Shown here: in pieces, positions 27,781-37,771 of the stretch
Position numbering within the stretch: position 1 is the stretch's first letter
Layout of the letters: the number at the start of each line of letters is the position of its first letter
Origin: JACDAN01 sp963834825
Lineage (GTDB): Bacteria; Actinomycetota; Thermoleophilia; Gaiellales; Gaiellaceae
Assembly (NCBI GenBank): GCA_963834825.1
Contig: CAWICZ010000010.1
Location: 186,001 to 250,000 of the forward strand
DNA: 64,000 nucleotides
Direction: 5' to 3'
Translations under genes and position numbers: made by a program
The notes under the pieces: model-generated
Told to the model about the DNA's origin: nothing
Database searches by the model: none
The model's input: the letters and a program-made list of their open reading frames with translations, nothing else

Positions 27781-27803
27781 GAAGGCTGCGGTAGCGCAGC
27801 CGG

Positions 27804-27831
27804 CGGGAGGGCGGGGCGACCCGCCCTCCCG
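27804..27831. terminator. GC-rich hairpin between convergent genes
   Basis: A perfect 12-bp stem (CGGGAGGGCGGG / CCCGCCCTCCCG) with a GCGA tetraloop in the 60-bp gap between the propeller gene and the convergent SIS gene. No U-tract, so likely a bidirectional structural terminator. Confidence 0.65.
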
Positions 27832-27840
27832 TCCGCGTCG

Positions 27841-28684
27841 TCAGTCGTAAGCGTCGCGGGCGCGCTGCCAGCGTTCGTCGTCGCGTCGGATCAGATCGGG
27901 GTTGACGCCCCGGGCCTCGGCGGCGGCGAGCATGAGCAGCTGGAAGAAGACGATGTCGACGACCGGATGCGCCGTCGGCACGAGCGTCGTCTCGCAACCG
28001 ATGATCTCGAGCGCGCGCACCGCGTCGGCAGCCCGCGGGCCGTCGAGGATATACGCCCGGACGGCCTCGTCGATCGCGGCCAGATGGCCGTGCAGGAGCT
28101 CCTCGGTGTGGTGCGCCTCGGCCGGCAGATACGCGCCCTCGCGCAGCTTGAGCACGCCCTCCTGCGCGGTCGGCCAGGCTGTCCCCGCCCCGGTCACGAG
28201 CACGCGGCCGGCCGGCGGGTCCCCAACGTCCTGTCGAAGCGCTTCCTCGACCGCTGACGGGAGCCGGTCGATGTCCTCGCCGCGCAGGGCGGCCAGCGTC
28301 GCGACCGCGCAGGTGTAGCCGCGGGTGTGGCAGATAGCTCTCCTCGGGAGGCCCGGGCATCGAGAACGACTCGTCGCACGCGGCGGCCAGCGGGCTCGCC
28401 TCCACGGCGGTGACCGCGACCGTCCGCCCGGGAAAGGCGGCGGCCGCCTCGCGCGTCATCCGCGTCGTGCCTTCGTGGCTGACACAGACGAGCACGTCCG
28501 CGTCAGGCGGGGCAATCGAGGCATCGAGTGCCTCGACGGCCCAACCGCCGGTCTGGGCCGCATGGAACGAGGTTCCGCACCCGGTGAAGACCAGCCTGCC
28601 GGCCGGCAGACGCCCCTCCGTGGACACTCGGCGGAGCCAGTCCGGCTGCGCAAAGATCGCCTCGCGGGTGTGCTCGCCACTCAC
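27841..28684 (-). CDS. SIS-domain sugar isomerase-like protein, frameshifted
   Basis: About 280 residues with two SIS (phosphosugar-binding) domains, like the isomerase half of GlmS. First domain: LVFTGCGTSFHAAQ and VLVCVSHEGTTRMT; second: VLVTGAGTAWPTAQEGVLKLREGAYLPAEA with the conserved HTEELLHG. One extra base near 28324 (within CACCCGCGG on the coding strand) breaks the frame; removing it restores LPHRGYTCAVATLAALRGED. The GTG at 28684 is preferred because an earlier one overlaps the divergent thioesterase gene. No glutaminase domain, so it probably binds an amino or phospho sugar, role unknown. Confidence 0.82.
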
Positions 28685-28708
28685 TGAGGCGTCTATACCA
28701 TCCGGCGC

Positions 28709-29107
28709 GTGGACGGATTCGACTTCGTGCATCGCGAATCAGTGCGTTTCAACGATCTCGACGGGATGGAGCACGTCAACAACGCCCTCTATGCGACCTA
28801 CATGGAGTCGGCGCGCCTCGCCTACCTCGAGTGGCTCGGCGCCGGCCGGAATCCCCAGAAGAGCCTGATCCTCGCGCGGCTCGAGATCGACTTCCGCTCC
28901 CCGATCTCCTTCGGTGAGGAAGTCGAGATCGGCGTGCGGATCTCGAGAATCGGAACGAAGAGCTTCGACCTCGATCACGAGGTGCGGGCCGACGGGAGGC
29001 TTGCGGCGGAGGGCAAGAGCGTCCTCGTCGCCTACGACTACACGACATCGAGCTCGCGTGAGCTTCCACAGGAGTGGCGCGAGCTGCTGGAAGGAGTGCC
29101 GGTGTGA
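28709..29107 (+). CDS. acyl-CoA thioesterase, 4HBT hotdog family
   Basis: 132-residue hotdog thioesterase of the 4-hydroxybenzoyl-CoA/YbgC group. The motif VRFNDLDGMEHVNNALYATY (residues ~12-31) carries the catalytic Asp position and the conserved HVNN. It is normally a tetramer hydrolysing acyl-CoA. GTG start; the stop overlaps the GTG of the M16 peptidase gene (GTGA). Cytosolic. Confidence 0.88.
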   Translation: MDGFDFVHRESVRFNDLDGMEHVNNALYATYMESARLAYLEWLGAGRNPQKSLILARLEIDFRSPISFGEEVEIGVRISRIGTKSFDLDHEVRADGRLAAEGKSVLVAYDYTTSSSRELPQEWRELLEGVPV

Positions 29108-30375
29108 CCGTCTTCGAGCGCCAGACCCTGTCCAACGGCGTGCGGCTGCTCGCCGCGCCGATGCCCCAGGTGCAGTCGGTTGCCTGCTTCATCATGCTCG
29201 CCGCCGGCTCGCGCTACGAGACGCCGGACACGAACGGGATCGCCCACTTCTCCGAGCACATGTTCTTCAAGGGCACCGAGCGGCGGCCCACCGCCCAGCA
29301 GATCGGCCTCGAGCTGGACGGCATCGGCGCCGAGTTCAACGCGTTCACCGGCAAGGAGTACACGGGGTACTACGTCAAGTGCGCCGCCGAGCACCGGGAG
29401 CACTCGTTCGACGTCCTCGTCGACATGCTCCGCCATTCGAAGTTCGAGCCCGAGGAGATCGAGCGCGAGAAGGGCGTGATCGTCGAGGAGATGAACATGT
29501 ACTTCGACACGCCGCGGGACTACATCTCCGGCGTCTACCACCAGCTCCTCTACGACGACACGCCGCTCGGGTGGGACATCATCGGGCGCAAGGAGACGGT
29601 CCGCGCCGCCACGCGCGAGACGTTCCTCGACTACGTCCAGAAGTGGTACCGCGCGCCGCGCATGGTCGTCGGGGTCGCCGGGAACTACCCGGACAGCGTC
29701 CACGACGAGCTCGAGGCGCTCCTCGGCGAGGTCGAGGGTGGCGACCCCGGCGGGCCGCCGCCTGTGGAGCCGCCTGCGAACGGCTCAGGGCCGCGTGTCA
29801 AGGTCCACTCGAAGGAGTCCGACCAGGCGCACATCTGCATCGGCGTGCCGAGCTATCCAATCGTGCATCCCGATCGCTACGCGCTCCAGCTCGTCGGCAC
29901 AGTGCTCGGGACCGGGATGTCGTCACGGCTGTTCTCCGAGGTGCGGGAGCGCCGCGGGCTTGCGTACTACGTCTTCGCGACGAACCACTCCTACACGGAC
30001 ACCGGGACGCTGTACTCGCAGGCCGGCGTCGACATCAACCGCATCGACGAGGCGATCGAGACGATTGCGCGCGAGCTGCGGAAGATCGCCGACGAGCCGG
30101 TCCCGGGCGACGAGCTCGAGAAGGCGAAGAACGTCGCCAAGGGCCGCTTCGTCCTCCAGACGGAGAGCCCGCACGGGATGATCATGTTCGGCCTGCGGCG
30201 CGAGGTCCTGGAAGGCAGGGCCGCGGAGCCGGAGGAGGTCCTCCAAGAGCTCGACAAGGTCACGGCCGAAGACGTCCAGCGCGTCGCGCAGGACGTGATC
30301 GGGCGGAACGGCCTCAACCTCGCGCTGATCGGCCCGTTCGACGACGCCGAACGGTTCGAGAAGCTCCTGGCCTAG
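29104..30375 (+). CDS. M16 family zinc peptidase (processing peptidase-like)
   Basis: 423-residue insulinase/pitrilysin-type metallopeptidase of the mitochondrial-processing-peptidase-like subgroup. The inverted zinc motif HFSEH is at residues ~50-54, and the third ligand Glu lies in EKGVIVEEMNM about 75 residues later. The C-terminal half repeats the fold (SSRLFSEVRERRGLAYYV with the R/Y signature). No signal peptide. The GTG start overlaps the thioesterase stop. Overlaps a convergent gene by four bases at its end. Confidence 0.92.
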   Translation: MTVFERQTLSNGVRLLAAPMPQVQSVACFIMLAAGSRYETPDTNGIAHFSEHMFFKGTERRPTAQQIGLELDGIGAEFNAFTGKEYTGYYVKCAAEHREHSFDVLVDMLRHSKFEPEEIEREKGVIVEEMNMYFDTPRDYISGVYHQLLYDDTPLGWDIIGRKETVRAATRETFLDYVQKWYRAPRMVVGVAGNYPDSVHDELEALLGEVEGGDPGGPPPVEPPANGSGPRVKVHSKESDQAHICIGVPSYPIVHPDRYALQLVGTVLGTGMSSRLFSEVRERRGLAYYVFATNHSYTDTGTLYSQAGVDINRIDEAIETIARELRKIADEPVPGDELEKAKNVAKGRFVLQTESPHGMIMFGLRREVLEGRAAEPEEVLQELDKVTAEDVQRVAQDVIGRNGLNLALIGPFDDAERFEKLLA

Positions 30376-30830
30376 AGCGTGGCGTAGTCCCTGAGGACGA
30401 TGTCCCTGTCCTCGGGATCCGCGATCTGGTCGGCCAGCTCACCGCCTCGCAGCTCGTAGCGCTTCGCTTCATCCTCCTCGCCCGCGACCCGGCTCGCCCG
30501 AGCCAGCGCCTCGTACGCGAACGCCAGGTCCCAGTCCTCGACGTTGTCCGGGTGTTGCTCGCAGAGCTCTAGGCACCGGCGAGCGTGGTGCAGCGCCGGC
30601 TCGGGCCGGCCGAGCACCGAGTAGACCCGCGAGCAGAGCCACTCGCCGCGGGCGCGGTTCCTCGGCTCGCACTCCGGCGCCGCCGTCCAGTGGTATGCCG
30701 ATGCGTGCGCCTGGTGGAGAAGCTCGTCGTCCTCCTCCGCGGTCCGGTCGGACTTCTCGAGCAGCGTCCAGGAGCTGTTGTAGAGCGCGACGCCGAGCGC
30801 GCGGTGATCGGCGTCGACCTCAGTCTTCAC
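30372..30830 (-). CDS. TPR-like hypothetical protein downstream of acs
   Basis: 152 residues, almost wholly helical, with TPR-like features (ALGVALYNSSWTLLEKSDRTA, ALHHARRCLELCEQHPD, AYEALARASRVAGEEDEAKRY). The GTG start overlaps the acs TGA (GTGA), so it is translated with acs. No catalytic motif. A scaffold or regulator of the preceding enzyme is possible, but that is a guess from position. Confidence 0.7.
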   Translation of the reverse strand: MKTEVDADHRALGVALYNSSWTLLEKSDRTAEEDDELLHQAHASAYHWTAAPECEPRNRARGEWLCSRVYSVLGRPEPALHHARRCLELCEQHPDNVEDWDLAFAYEALARASRVAGEEDEAKRYELRGGELADQIADPEDRDIVLRDYATL

Positions 30831-32785
30831 TCGGAGCCCGTGGCGCCGCGCTCGCGGATCTCATCGACGACCGCCGGGTCGGCGAGCGTCGTCGTATCGC
30901 CGAGGGGGCGCTTCTCGGCCACGTCGCGCAGCAGCCGGCGCATGATCTTGCCGCTCCGAGTCTTCGGGAGCTCCGGCGTGAAGACGATGTTGGCCGGCTT
31001 CGCGATCGGGCCGATCTTCGTACCGACGTGGTCACGGAGCTCGACGAGCCGCTCTTCGGAGGCCTCCTCGCCGCCCTTCAGCGTGACGAACGCCACGATC
31101 GCCTGGCCCGTTTGCGAGTCGATCCGTCCGCAGACCGCCGCTTCCGCGACCGAAGGATGGTCGACGAGCGCACTCTCGACCTCGATCGTCGAGATTCGGT
31201 GGCCGGAGACGTTCATCACGTCGTCCACCCGCCCAAGGAGCCAGAAGTCCCCGTCCTCGTCGATGCGCGCGCCGTCGCCTGCGAAGTAGACGCCCGGGTA
31301 GCGCGACCAGTACGTCTCGACGTACCGGTCGTGGTCCTTGTAGATCCCGCGCAGCATCGCCGGCCACGGGCGCCGCAGCACGAGATATCCGCCGCCGCCC
31401 GGCCCCACCTCGTTCCCCTGCTCGTCGTAGACGGCGGCGTCGACCCCGGGGAACGGCTTCGTCGCCGAGCCCGGCTTGAGGGTTGTCACGCCCGGAAGCG
31501 GCGTGATCAGGATCATCCCGGTCTCCGTTTGCCACCAGGTGTCGACGACCGGTGTCCGGTCGCGCCCGATGTGCTCGCGGTACCAGACCCACGCCTCGGG
31601 ATTGATCGGCTCGCCGACACTGCCGAGCAGCCGCAGCGAGGAGAGATCGTGCTTCTCCGCGTACTCCGGCCCCCACTTCATGTGGCTCCGGATCGCAGTC
31701 GGCGCGGTGTAGAGGATGTCCACCTTGTACCGCTCGATGATTGCCCACCAACGATCCTTGTCCGGGAAGTCGGGCGTCCCCTCGTACATCACGCCGGTCG
31801 TCCCGTTGCAGAGCGGCCCGTACACGATGTAGCTGTGGCCGGTCACCCAGCCGACGTCCGCTGCGCACCAGTACACGGAGTCCGGCTTGATGTCGAAGAT
31901 GTAGTTGTGCGTCGCCGCGACGCCGACGAGGTAGCCGGCGGTCGTATGCACGATCCCCTTGGGCTTCGCCGTGGTGCCGGACGTGTAGAGCAGGTACAGG
32001 AGGTCCTCGGAGTCCATCAGCTCGCACGGACACGTCTCCGGGTCGTCGGACTGGCCCTCGACGACGTCGTGCCACCAGCGGTCACGGCCGTCCTGCATCT
32101 CCACGTCGCCGCCGGTGCGGCGCAGCACGACGCAGGACTTCACGGTCGGTGACGCCTCGAGCGCCGCATCGGCGTTCTGCTTGAGCGGCACGGTCGTGCC
32201 GCGCCGCCAGGCTTCGTCCTGGGTGATCAGCACCTCGCACCCCATGTCCTGGAGCCGGCCGCCGAGCGAGTCGGCGGAGAACCCGCCGAAGACGACGGTG
32301 TGCGGGGCTCCAAGCCGCGCACAGGCGAGCATCGCGATCGGAAGCTCGGGGACCATCCCCATGTAGATCCCGACCGGCGTCCCCTTCTGCACGCCGAGCG
32401 CCTTCAACCCGTTCGCGAAGCGGACGACCTCATCCTGAAGATCGGCGAACGTGAGCTCGCGCCGGTCGTCCTCCGGCTCGCCCTCCCAGAAGTACGCGAC
32501 CTTGCCGCCGTCCCCCGCCTCGACGTGGCGATCGACGCAGTTGAAGCAGACGTTGAGCTTGCCGCCGAGGTACCACTTCGCGGACGGCGGCTCCCACTCG
32601 AGCAGCTCGCTCCAGGGCTCGAACCAGGTCACCCGGTCGGCCTCCTGCGTCCAGAGCTCCTCGAAGCCGAGCTCGTAGAGGTCCTGCTGCGCGTTCGCCT
32701 GCGCGGCGAAGTCCGGCGGCGGCGGGTAGCGCCGCACCTCCTCGAACATCGTCTCGATCGCAGCGGTCTGCTGCGTATCGGTCAT
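30827..32785 (-). CDS. acs: acetyl-CoA synthetase
   Basis: AMP-forming acetate-CoA ligase, 652 residues, the usual size. Motifs in order: WYLGGKLNVCFNCVDRH, the P-loop YTSGTTAKPKG, WWQTETGM (acetate pocket tryptophan) and the catalytic, acetylation-regulated Lys in TRSGKIMRR at the C-terminus. The ATG at 32785 overlaps the TGA of the upstream peptidase gene. It is clearly closer to canonical Acs than the paralogue at 11808-13748. The downstream TPR-like gene overlaps it. Confidence 0.94.
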   Translation of the reverse strand: MTDTQQTAAIETMFEEVRRYPPPPDFAAQANAQQDLYELGFEELWTQEADRVTWFEPWSELLEWEPPSAKWYLGGKLNVCFNCVDRHVEAGDGGKVAYFWEGEPEDDRRELTFADLQDEVVRFANGLKALGVQKGTPVGIYMGMVPELPIAMLACARLGAPHTVVFGGFSADSLGGRLQDMGCEVLITQDEAWRRGTTVPLKQNADAALEASPTVKSCVVLRRTGGDVEMQDGRDRWWHDVVEGQSDDPETCPCELMDSEDLLYLLYTSGTTAKPKGIVHTTAGYLVGVAATHNYIFDIKPDSVYWCAADVGWVTGHSYIVYGPLCNGTTGVMYEGTPDFPDKDRWWAIIERYKVDILYTAPTAIRSHMKWGPEYAEKHDLSSLRLLGSVGEPINPEAWVWYREHIGRDRTPVVDTWWQTETGMILITPLPGVTTLKPGSATKPFPGVDAAVYDEQGNEVGPGGGGYLVLRRPWPAMLRGIYKDHDRYVETYWSRYPGVYFAGDGARIDEDGDFWLLGRVDDVMNVSGHRISTIEVESALVDHPSVAEAAVCGRIDSQTGQAIVAFVTLKGGEEASEERLVELRDHVGTKIGPIAKPANIVFTPELPKTRSGKIMRRLLRDVAEKRPLGDTTTLADPAVVDEIRERGATGSE

Positions 32786-33912
32786 GGGGTCAGATCGTAA
32801 GGGAAGCTCGTCAGATTCTCGGCTCCGTCCTCGGTGACGAGCACGAGGTCTTCCAACCGCACGCCGCCCCACCCCTCGCGGTAGAGCCCGGGCTCGAGCG
32901 TCACGACGTCACCGGCGACGAGCGTGCTCGGATCGCGCGAGAGCGACGGCGGCTCGTGCACCTCGAGCCCGACGCCGTGGCCGAGCCCGTGGAAGAAGCC
33001 GCTCGCGAGCACCTCGCCGGGCTGCTTCGAGAGCTGGGTCGGGTAGCCGGCCTCGTGGAAAACGTCGCAGACGAGCTGGAAGACGTCCCTGCCGTCCTCG
33101 CCTGCTTTGACTGCGCCGAGCGACTTCATTAGTGCCTCGTGAACGAGCCGGTGGTACTCGGCCAGCTCCTCAGGGATCTCGCCGACGACGAACGTCCGGG
33201 TCATGTCCGCGTAGCACCCGGTCTCGCGGTCGCGGGGGAAGAGGTCGATGACGAGCGCCTCGCCGGGCGCGATCTGCCCAGAGCCCATGTCGTGGCCGGA
33301 GGCCGCCTGGCCGCCGTGCGCGACGATCATCTCGTCGGAGACGAGGTTGTGCTGGTTGAAGACCTCGTTGATCCGTTCCTTGATCCGCTCCGAGGTCAGC
33401 GGCTCGCCGTCCAGCATCAGGACGCCGTTCGCCGCCACGGCGGCGCGGAGCATGTCCCGCGCAGCGGCCATGCCGGCCTCCGTTCCGCGCTGCGCCTTGC
33501 GGATGCCTTCGAGCTCGACCGCGTTCTTGACCCGCCGGCGCTGCGAGAAGAACTCCCGGTCAGGCTTCAGCTCTACGCCGCTCGCCCGGAGGCGGTCGGC
33601 GAGCTCGAGGGGGAAGTCGTCGGGGACGACCGCCTCGACGACGCCGAGCTCCTGCACTGCCTTGACCATCGTCTGCATCTGCACCTCGTGCCGCGGCAGC
33701 CCCTGCGCGATGAGATCGTCGAAGCCGAACTCCTCGAGCGGGTGCGACTTGATGCCGGTCGGGTCGACCCGCGAGACCTCGAACGATGTGAGCACGGCGT
33801 GGCGCGTGCCGTCCCGCTCCACATAGAGGAAGGGATCGGGGATCGGGACCGGCACCTCGTGGCGCATCCAGGCCCCGTGGATGGAGTCTGCGTAAATGAG
33901 AATGTCGCTCAT
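32782..33912 (-). CDS. M24 family Xaa-Pro aminopeptidase
   Basis: 376-residue pita-bread metallopeptidase releasing N-terminal residues before proline. The five metal ligands are visible: two Asp in VIDLFPRDRETGCYADMTRT, His in GLGHGVGLEVHE, Glu in TLEPGLY and Glu in GVRLEDLVLV. The N-terminal creatinase-like domain covers ~1-140. The ATG at 33912 is chosen; a longer open frame upstream overlaps the divergent amidohydrolase and looks non-coding. First gene of a leftward run with acs and the TPR gene. Confidence 0.9.
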   Translation of the reverse strand: MSDILIYADSIHGAWMRHEVPVPIPDPFLYVERDGTRHAVLTSFEVSRVDPTGIKSHPLEEFGFDDLIAQGLPRHEVQMQTMVKAVQELGVVEAVVPDDFPLELADRLRASGVELKPDREFFSQRRRVKNAVELEGIRKAQRGTEAGMAAARDMLRAAVAANGVLMLDGEPLTSERIKERINEVFNQHNLVSDEMIVAHGGQAASGHDMGSGQIAPGEALVIDLFPRDRETGCYADMTRTFVVGEIPEELAEYHRLVHEALMKSLGAVKAGEDGRDVFQLVCDVFHEAGYPTQLSKQPGEVLASGFFHGLGHGVGLEVHEPPSLSRDPSTLVAGDVVTLEPGLYREGWGGVRLEDLVLVTEDGAENLTSFPYDLTP

Positions 33913-33954
33913 GCGGCCGATCCTATCTGGGGCCGGTGCATAGACTGAACGTTC

Positions 33955-35106
33955 GTGGACGAGCCGCTTACGCGCGCGCTTCAGCTGCTCTCGAGCTACG
34001 ACGAGGAGCTCCGCCGGCTGCTGCCTGACAGCGCCGAGATCTTCGACGCGCACGTCCATCTCGGCCACGACATCGACGGCTGGAGCGGGCAGTACGAGGA
34101 GCTCGAGCGGATTATGGACGCGCATGGGATCTCGCAGGCGTTCATGTTCTGCATGGACGAGCCGGACCGCGAGCCGGCGTTCCGCGCCCCGAACGACCGC
34201 ACGCTGGCATTCGCAGAACGCTCCGAAGGACGGCTGATCCCGTTCGTCCGGCTGGACATGAACGAAGGTCCGATCGAGGAGGCGATTCGCTGCCTCGACC
34301 TGGGCGCGCGAGGGATCAAGCTACATCCGCGGGCGCAGCGCTTCACGCTGAACGACGAGCGCCTGGTCCCGGTGTTCGAGCTCGCCGCCGAGCGCCGCGT
34401 GCCGATCCTGATCCACGGCGGGCGCGGGCTGCCGCCGATCGGCGACCACCTCTCCAACCTCGTCGACCGGTACCCGGGAGCACAGCTGATCATCGCCCAC
34501 GCCGGGATCGCCGACCTCGCCGCGCTGGCCGGCCACTTCGGCGGTCGCAGAGGCGTCTTCTTCGATACGTCCGTCTGGAGCCCGGTCGACCTCCTCGACT
34601 TCTTCCACCAGGTGCCGCCGGAGCAGGTCCTCTACGCCTCGGACTACCCGTACGGTCGCCAGCCGCAGTCGCTCACGATCGCCCTGCGCACAGCGATCCG
34701 CGCCGGCCTCGACGAGGGCCAGCTCCGCGGCATGCTCGCGGGCAACGCAAACCGGATCGCCGCCGGGGAGGAGCCCCTGGAGCCGTCGACGCCGAGCGGG
34801 GTGGACGAATTCTCCCAATCGCTCGCGCTTGCGCGGATCCACCAGTACCTCTCGATGGCGACGCCGCTTCTCTGGACCCGGCAACCAGACACGATCGGGG
34901 TCCTCGGGCTGGCGCTGAACGCCTGCTACGAGCGCAACGGGTACCCGACGGAGCTGGATCAGATCAAGGAGCTGCTCATGACGGCGCAGGAGCTTTGGCG
35001 GACGCTGCCGGACATCGAGGACGAGGGTGAGCGAATGGCGAGCTCCCGCGCGACCTTCGCGCTCGTCCACCTCGCCGACATCATCGCGGTCACGCCCGGT
35101 GCTTGA
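33955..35106 (+). CDS. amidohydrolase family 2 (TIM-barrel) protein
   Basis: 383-residue metal-dependent hydrolase or decarboxylase. The ligands FDAHVHLG (HxH), Lys-His in GIKLHPRA, HGGRG, IIAHAG and Asp in ASDYPYG are present. The last ~110 residues after the barrel (PSGVDEFSQSLALARIH...) form a helical extension not typical of the family. GTG start at 33955, divergent from the M24 peptidase with a 42-bp gap. It overlaps the start of the molybdenum hydroxylase small subunit by 8 bases, so it may feed or follow that enzyme's substrate pathway. Confidence 0.83.
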   Translation: MDEPLTRALQLLSSYDEELRRLLPDSAEIFDAHVHLGHDIDGWSGQYEELERIMDAHGISQAFMFCMDEPDREPAFRAPNDRTLAFAERSEGRLIPFVRLDMNEGPIEEAIRCLDLGARGIKLHPRAQRFTLNDERLVPVFELAAERRVPILIHGGRGLPPIGDHLSNLVDRYPGAQLIIAHAGIADLAALAGHFGGRRGVFFDTSVWSPVDLLDFFHQVPPEQVLYASDYPYGRQPQSLTIALRTAIRAGLDEGQLRGMLAGNANRIAAGEEPLEPSTPSGVDEFSQSLALARIHQYLSMATPLLWTRQPDTIGVLGLALNACYERNGYPTELDQIKELLMTAQELWRTLPDIEDEGERMASSRATFALVHLADIIAVTPGA

Positions 35107-35536
35107 GCTGAGCATCAACGGTGAGGCGTTCACCGTCGACGCCGAAGTCGGGACGTCGCTCGCCGATGTTCTCCGCGAGCGCCTGGGCCTGACCGGCACG
35201 AAGGTGGCCTGCAGCGAGGGCCACTGCGGCGCCTGCACGGTCCAGCTGGACGGAACTCCGGCACTGTCCTGCCTGACGCTGGTCCACACCGTCGAAGGTC
35301 GGGAGGTGACGACGATCGAAGGGCTCCGTGACCACCCGCTCGTCGACGCGTTCGTCCGCGCCGACGCGCTCCAGTGCGGCTTCTGTACTCCCGGCCAGAT
35401 CGTCTCCGGCGCGGCGCTCGTCGCCGCCAATCCGTCTCCGAGTCGTGACGAGATTCGTCACGCGATGGCCGGGAACATCTGTCGCTGTGGCGCCTATCCG
35501 AAGATCGAGGAGGCGATCAGCTCATGGCAAGGCTGA
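35099..35536 (+). CDS. molybdenum hydroxylase [2Fe-2S] subunit
   Basis: 145-residue small subunit of the xanthine dehydrogenase/aldehyde oxidase family. N-terminal plant-type cluster: CSEGHCGACTVQ with a fourth Cys in ALSCLTL. C-terminal cluster: CGFCTPGQ and ICRCGAYP. It transfers electrons from the Mo site to the FAD subunit. The GTG at 35099 overlaps the amidohydrolase end, and its own stop overlaps the large subunit ATG by 13 bases, so it is one operon. Confidence 0.93.
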   Translation: MLELSINGEAFTVDAEVGTSLADVLRERLGLTGTKVACSEGHCGACTVQLDGTPALSCLTLVHTVEGREVTTIEGLRDHPLVDAFVRADALQCGFCTPGQIVSGAALVAANPSPSRDEIRHAMAGNICRCGAYPKIEEAISSWQG

Positions 35537-37771
35537 TTCGGACTGAGAAGGAGATCGAGGGCCGGTACACCGAGCAGTGGATCGTGGTCGAGGAGGACAC
35601 GCTCGACCAGTGGCCCGAGGGCCCACTCGATGAGGTCGGCCGGCCGGCGCAGCGCCTCGACGGTCTCCAGCGGGCACGCGGCGAGGCGCGGTACACGGCG
35701 GACATCCAGCTTCCGGCGATGCTCCACGCGGCCGTGCTCCGGAGCCCGCACGCGCGCGCCCGCGTTCAGGCGATCGACCTCGATCAGGCCCGCAACGAGC
35801 CGGGCGTCCGCGCGGTCGTCGGCCCGCTCGATCGAGGAGATCGGCTACCACGGCCAGGCCGTCGCCGCCGTTGCCGCCGAGACGCTGGCCCAGGCGGAGG
35901 CCGCGGTCGAGCTGATCCAGGTCGAGTGGGAGGTGCTCGAGCCGCTGCTCGATCCCGACGAGGCCGTTCAGCGCGGTGCCCTCGTCGGAGAGCGCGCGGC
36001 GGAGCGTGGAGACGTCGAGCGTGGATTCGCCGAAGCGGACGTGATCGTCGAGGCCGAGTACCGGACGCAGTCGGTCCTGCACAACTCGATGGAGACCCAT
36101 CAGGCGGTGTGCGAGTGGGAGGCGCGCGACCGGCTGACCGTCTACATCTCGACCCAGGCGATTTGGGAAGTCCGGAACGCCGTCGCCGAGCACTACGGAC
36201 TACCGCAGGATCAGGTCCGGGTCGTCTGTCGATTCATGGGCGGCGGCTTCGGCGCGAAGAACGGGCCCGGGGACTACACGTACATCGCCGCCGACCTCGC
36301 CCGCGAGACGGGCCGGCCGGTCAAGTGCGCGCTGACGCGCCGTGAGGAGAACCTGGACTCCGGGAACCGGAACGCGACGATCCAGCGGCTCAAGGCGGGC
36401 GCTCGCGCCGACGGCACGCTGACCGCCCTCGAGGGCGAATTCGTCAACGCCACCGGCTGGGACGGCTGGCTCTCGTCGACCGGCGGGCCCATGGAGCTGC
36501 TCTACGGCTGCGAGAACATGCGGCTCGTCGAGCGCGGCGCGAAGCTGAACACCGCGCCGATGAAGGCGTTTCGGGCGCCGGGCTTCGTCGAAGGCACCTT
36601 CGGGCTCGAGTGCCTGATGGACGAGCTCGCCGCGCGGCTCGACCTCGATCCGCTCGAGTTCCGCCGGCGCAACCACTCGGATGACGACGCTGCCGACGGA
36701 CGGCCGTTCTCGTCCAAGAATCTCCTCGAGTGCTACCGCCGGGCGGAGCCGCACTGGGCGCGCCGGGACGAGGTGCGCGCGGAGACCGCCGGGCCGTGGC
36801 GACACGGCGTCGGGCTGGCGAGCCAGATCTGGTACGGCGGGGGCGGGCCGCCCTCCTACGCGTGGGTCCGGATCGGCGCCGACGGCCGCGCCACGGTCGT
36901 CACGGCGATGCAGGACATCGGGACCGGCTCGGCGACGGCGATGGCGCAGATCGCAGCGGAGGAACTCGGGCTCCCGCTCGACCGGGTCGAGATCTCGCTC
37001 GGAGACTCGGCGCGCGGCCCCTATGCAATTACCTCCGCGGGCTCGTCGACGGTGCCGTCGATGGGCCCGGCGGTCAGGGCTGCCGCTGCGGACGCGGCGC
37101 AGCAGATCCTCGAGATCGCTGCGCAGCGGTTCGACGTCGAGCAGCGGGCACTCTCGCTGCGCGGCGGCAACATCGTCTCGGCCGACGGCGCCTCCTGGCC
37201 GCTGGAGGACATCACCGGCCTGCTCGAATCGGGTCAAATCCTCGGCAAGGGGTCACGCGGACCAAACCCGGCCGGCATGCGGGTGCTGACCTTCGGCGTC
37301 CAGATTGCCGAGGTCGCGGTGGACATCGAAACGGGCGAGGTGCGCGTCGACCGGATCGCGGCGATCCACGATGTCGGCCGCGTGATCAACCCGCTCGGCG
37401 CCTCCAGCCAGGTCGAAGGAGGGATCATCCAAGGGCTCGGACATACGCTCTCCGAGGAGCGCCTGCTTGACCCGCGGAGTGGAAGCGTCCTCACTCAGAC
37501 ACTCGACAGCTACCGCATGCCGACGATCGCCGACGTTCCGGAAATCGTGACCGAGCTGATCGACGTGCCCGACGCACACCTGACGAATCTCGGCTCGAAA
37601 GGGCTCGGCGAGCCCCCGATCGTCCCGACCTCGGCCGCGATCGCGAACGCGATCCGCGACGCAACGGGCGCGGACGTCCGCTCGCTTCCGATCGGCCGCG
37701 AGGAGATGCTGCGGGCTCTCCGCGAGGCCCAAGAGCGCACCCGGGAGCGGGTTGGAGCTCCTGCGGCCTGA
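35524..37771 (+). CDS. molybdenum hydroxylase catalytic (Mo-cofactor) subunit, frameshifted
   Basis: Large subunit carrying molybdopterin. The first ~100 codons (VGRPAQRLDGLQRARGEARY...) are in one frame and the rest, from IEEIGYHGQAVAAVAAETLA, in another; one extra base lies near 35826. Signatures: GGGFGAKNGPGD, APMKAFRAPGFVEG (the aldehyde-oxidase-type FRAPG), ECLMDELA, and the C-terminal GLGEPPIVPT with the base Glu of the active site. About 745 residues in total, normal length. No Tat signal is visible, so it is probably cytosolic. The substrate is not determined; an aldehyde or N-heterocycle is likely. Confidence 0.88.
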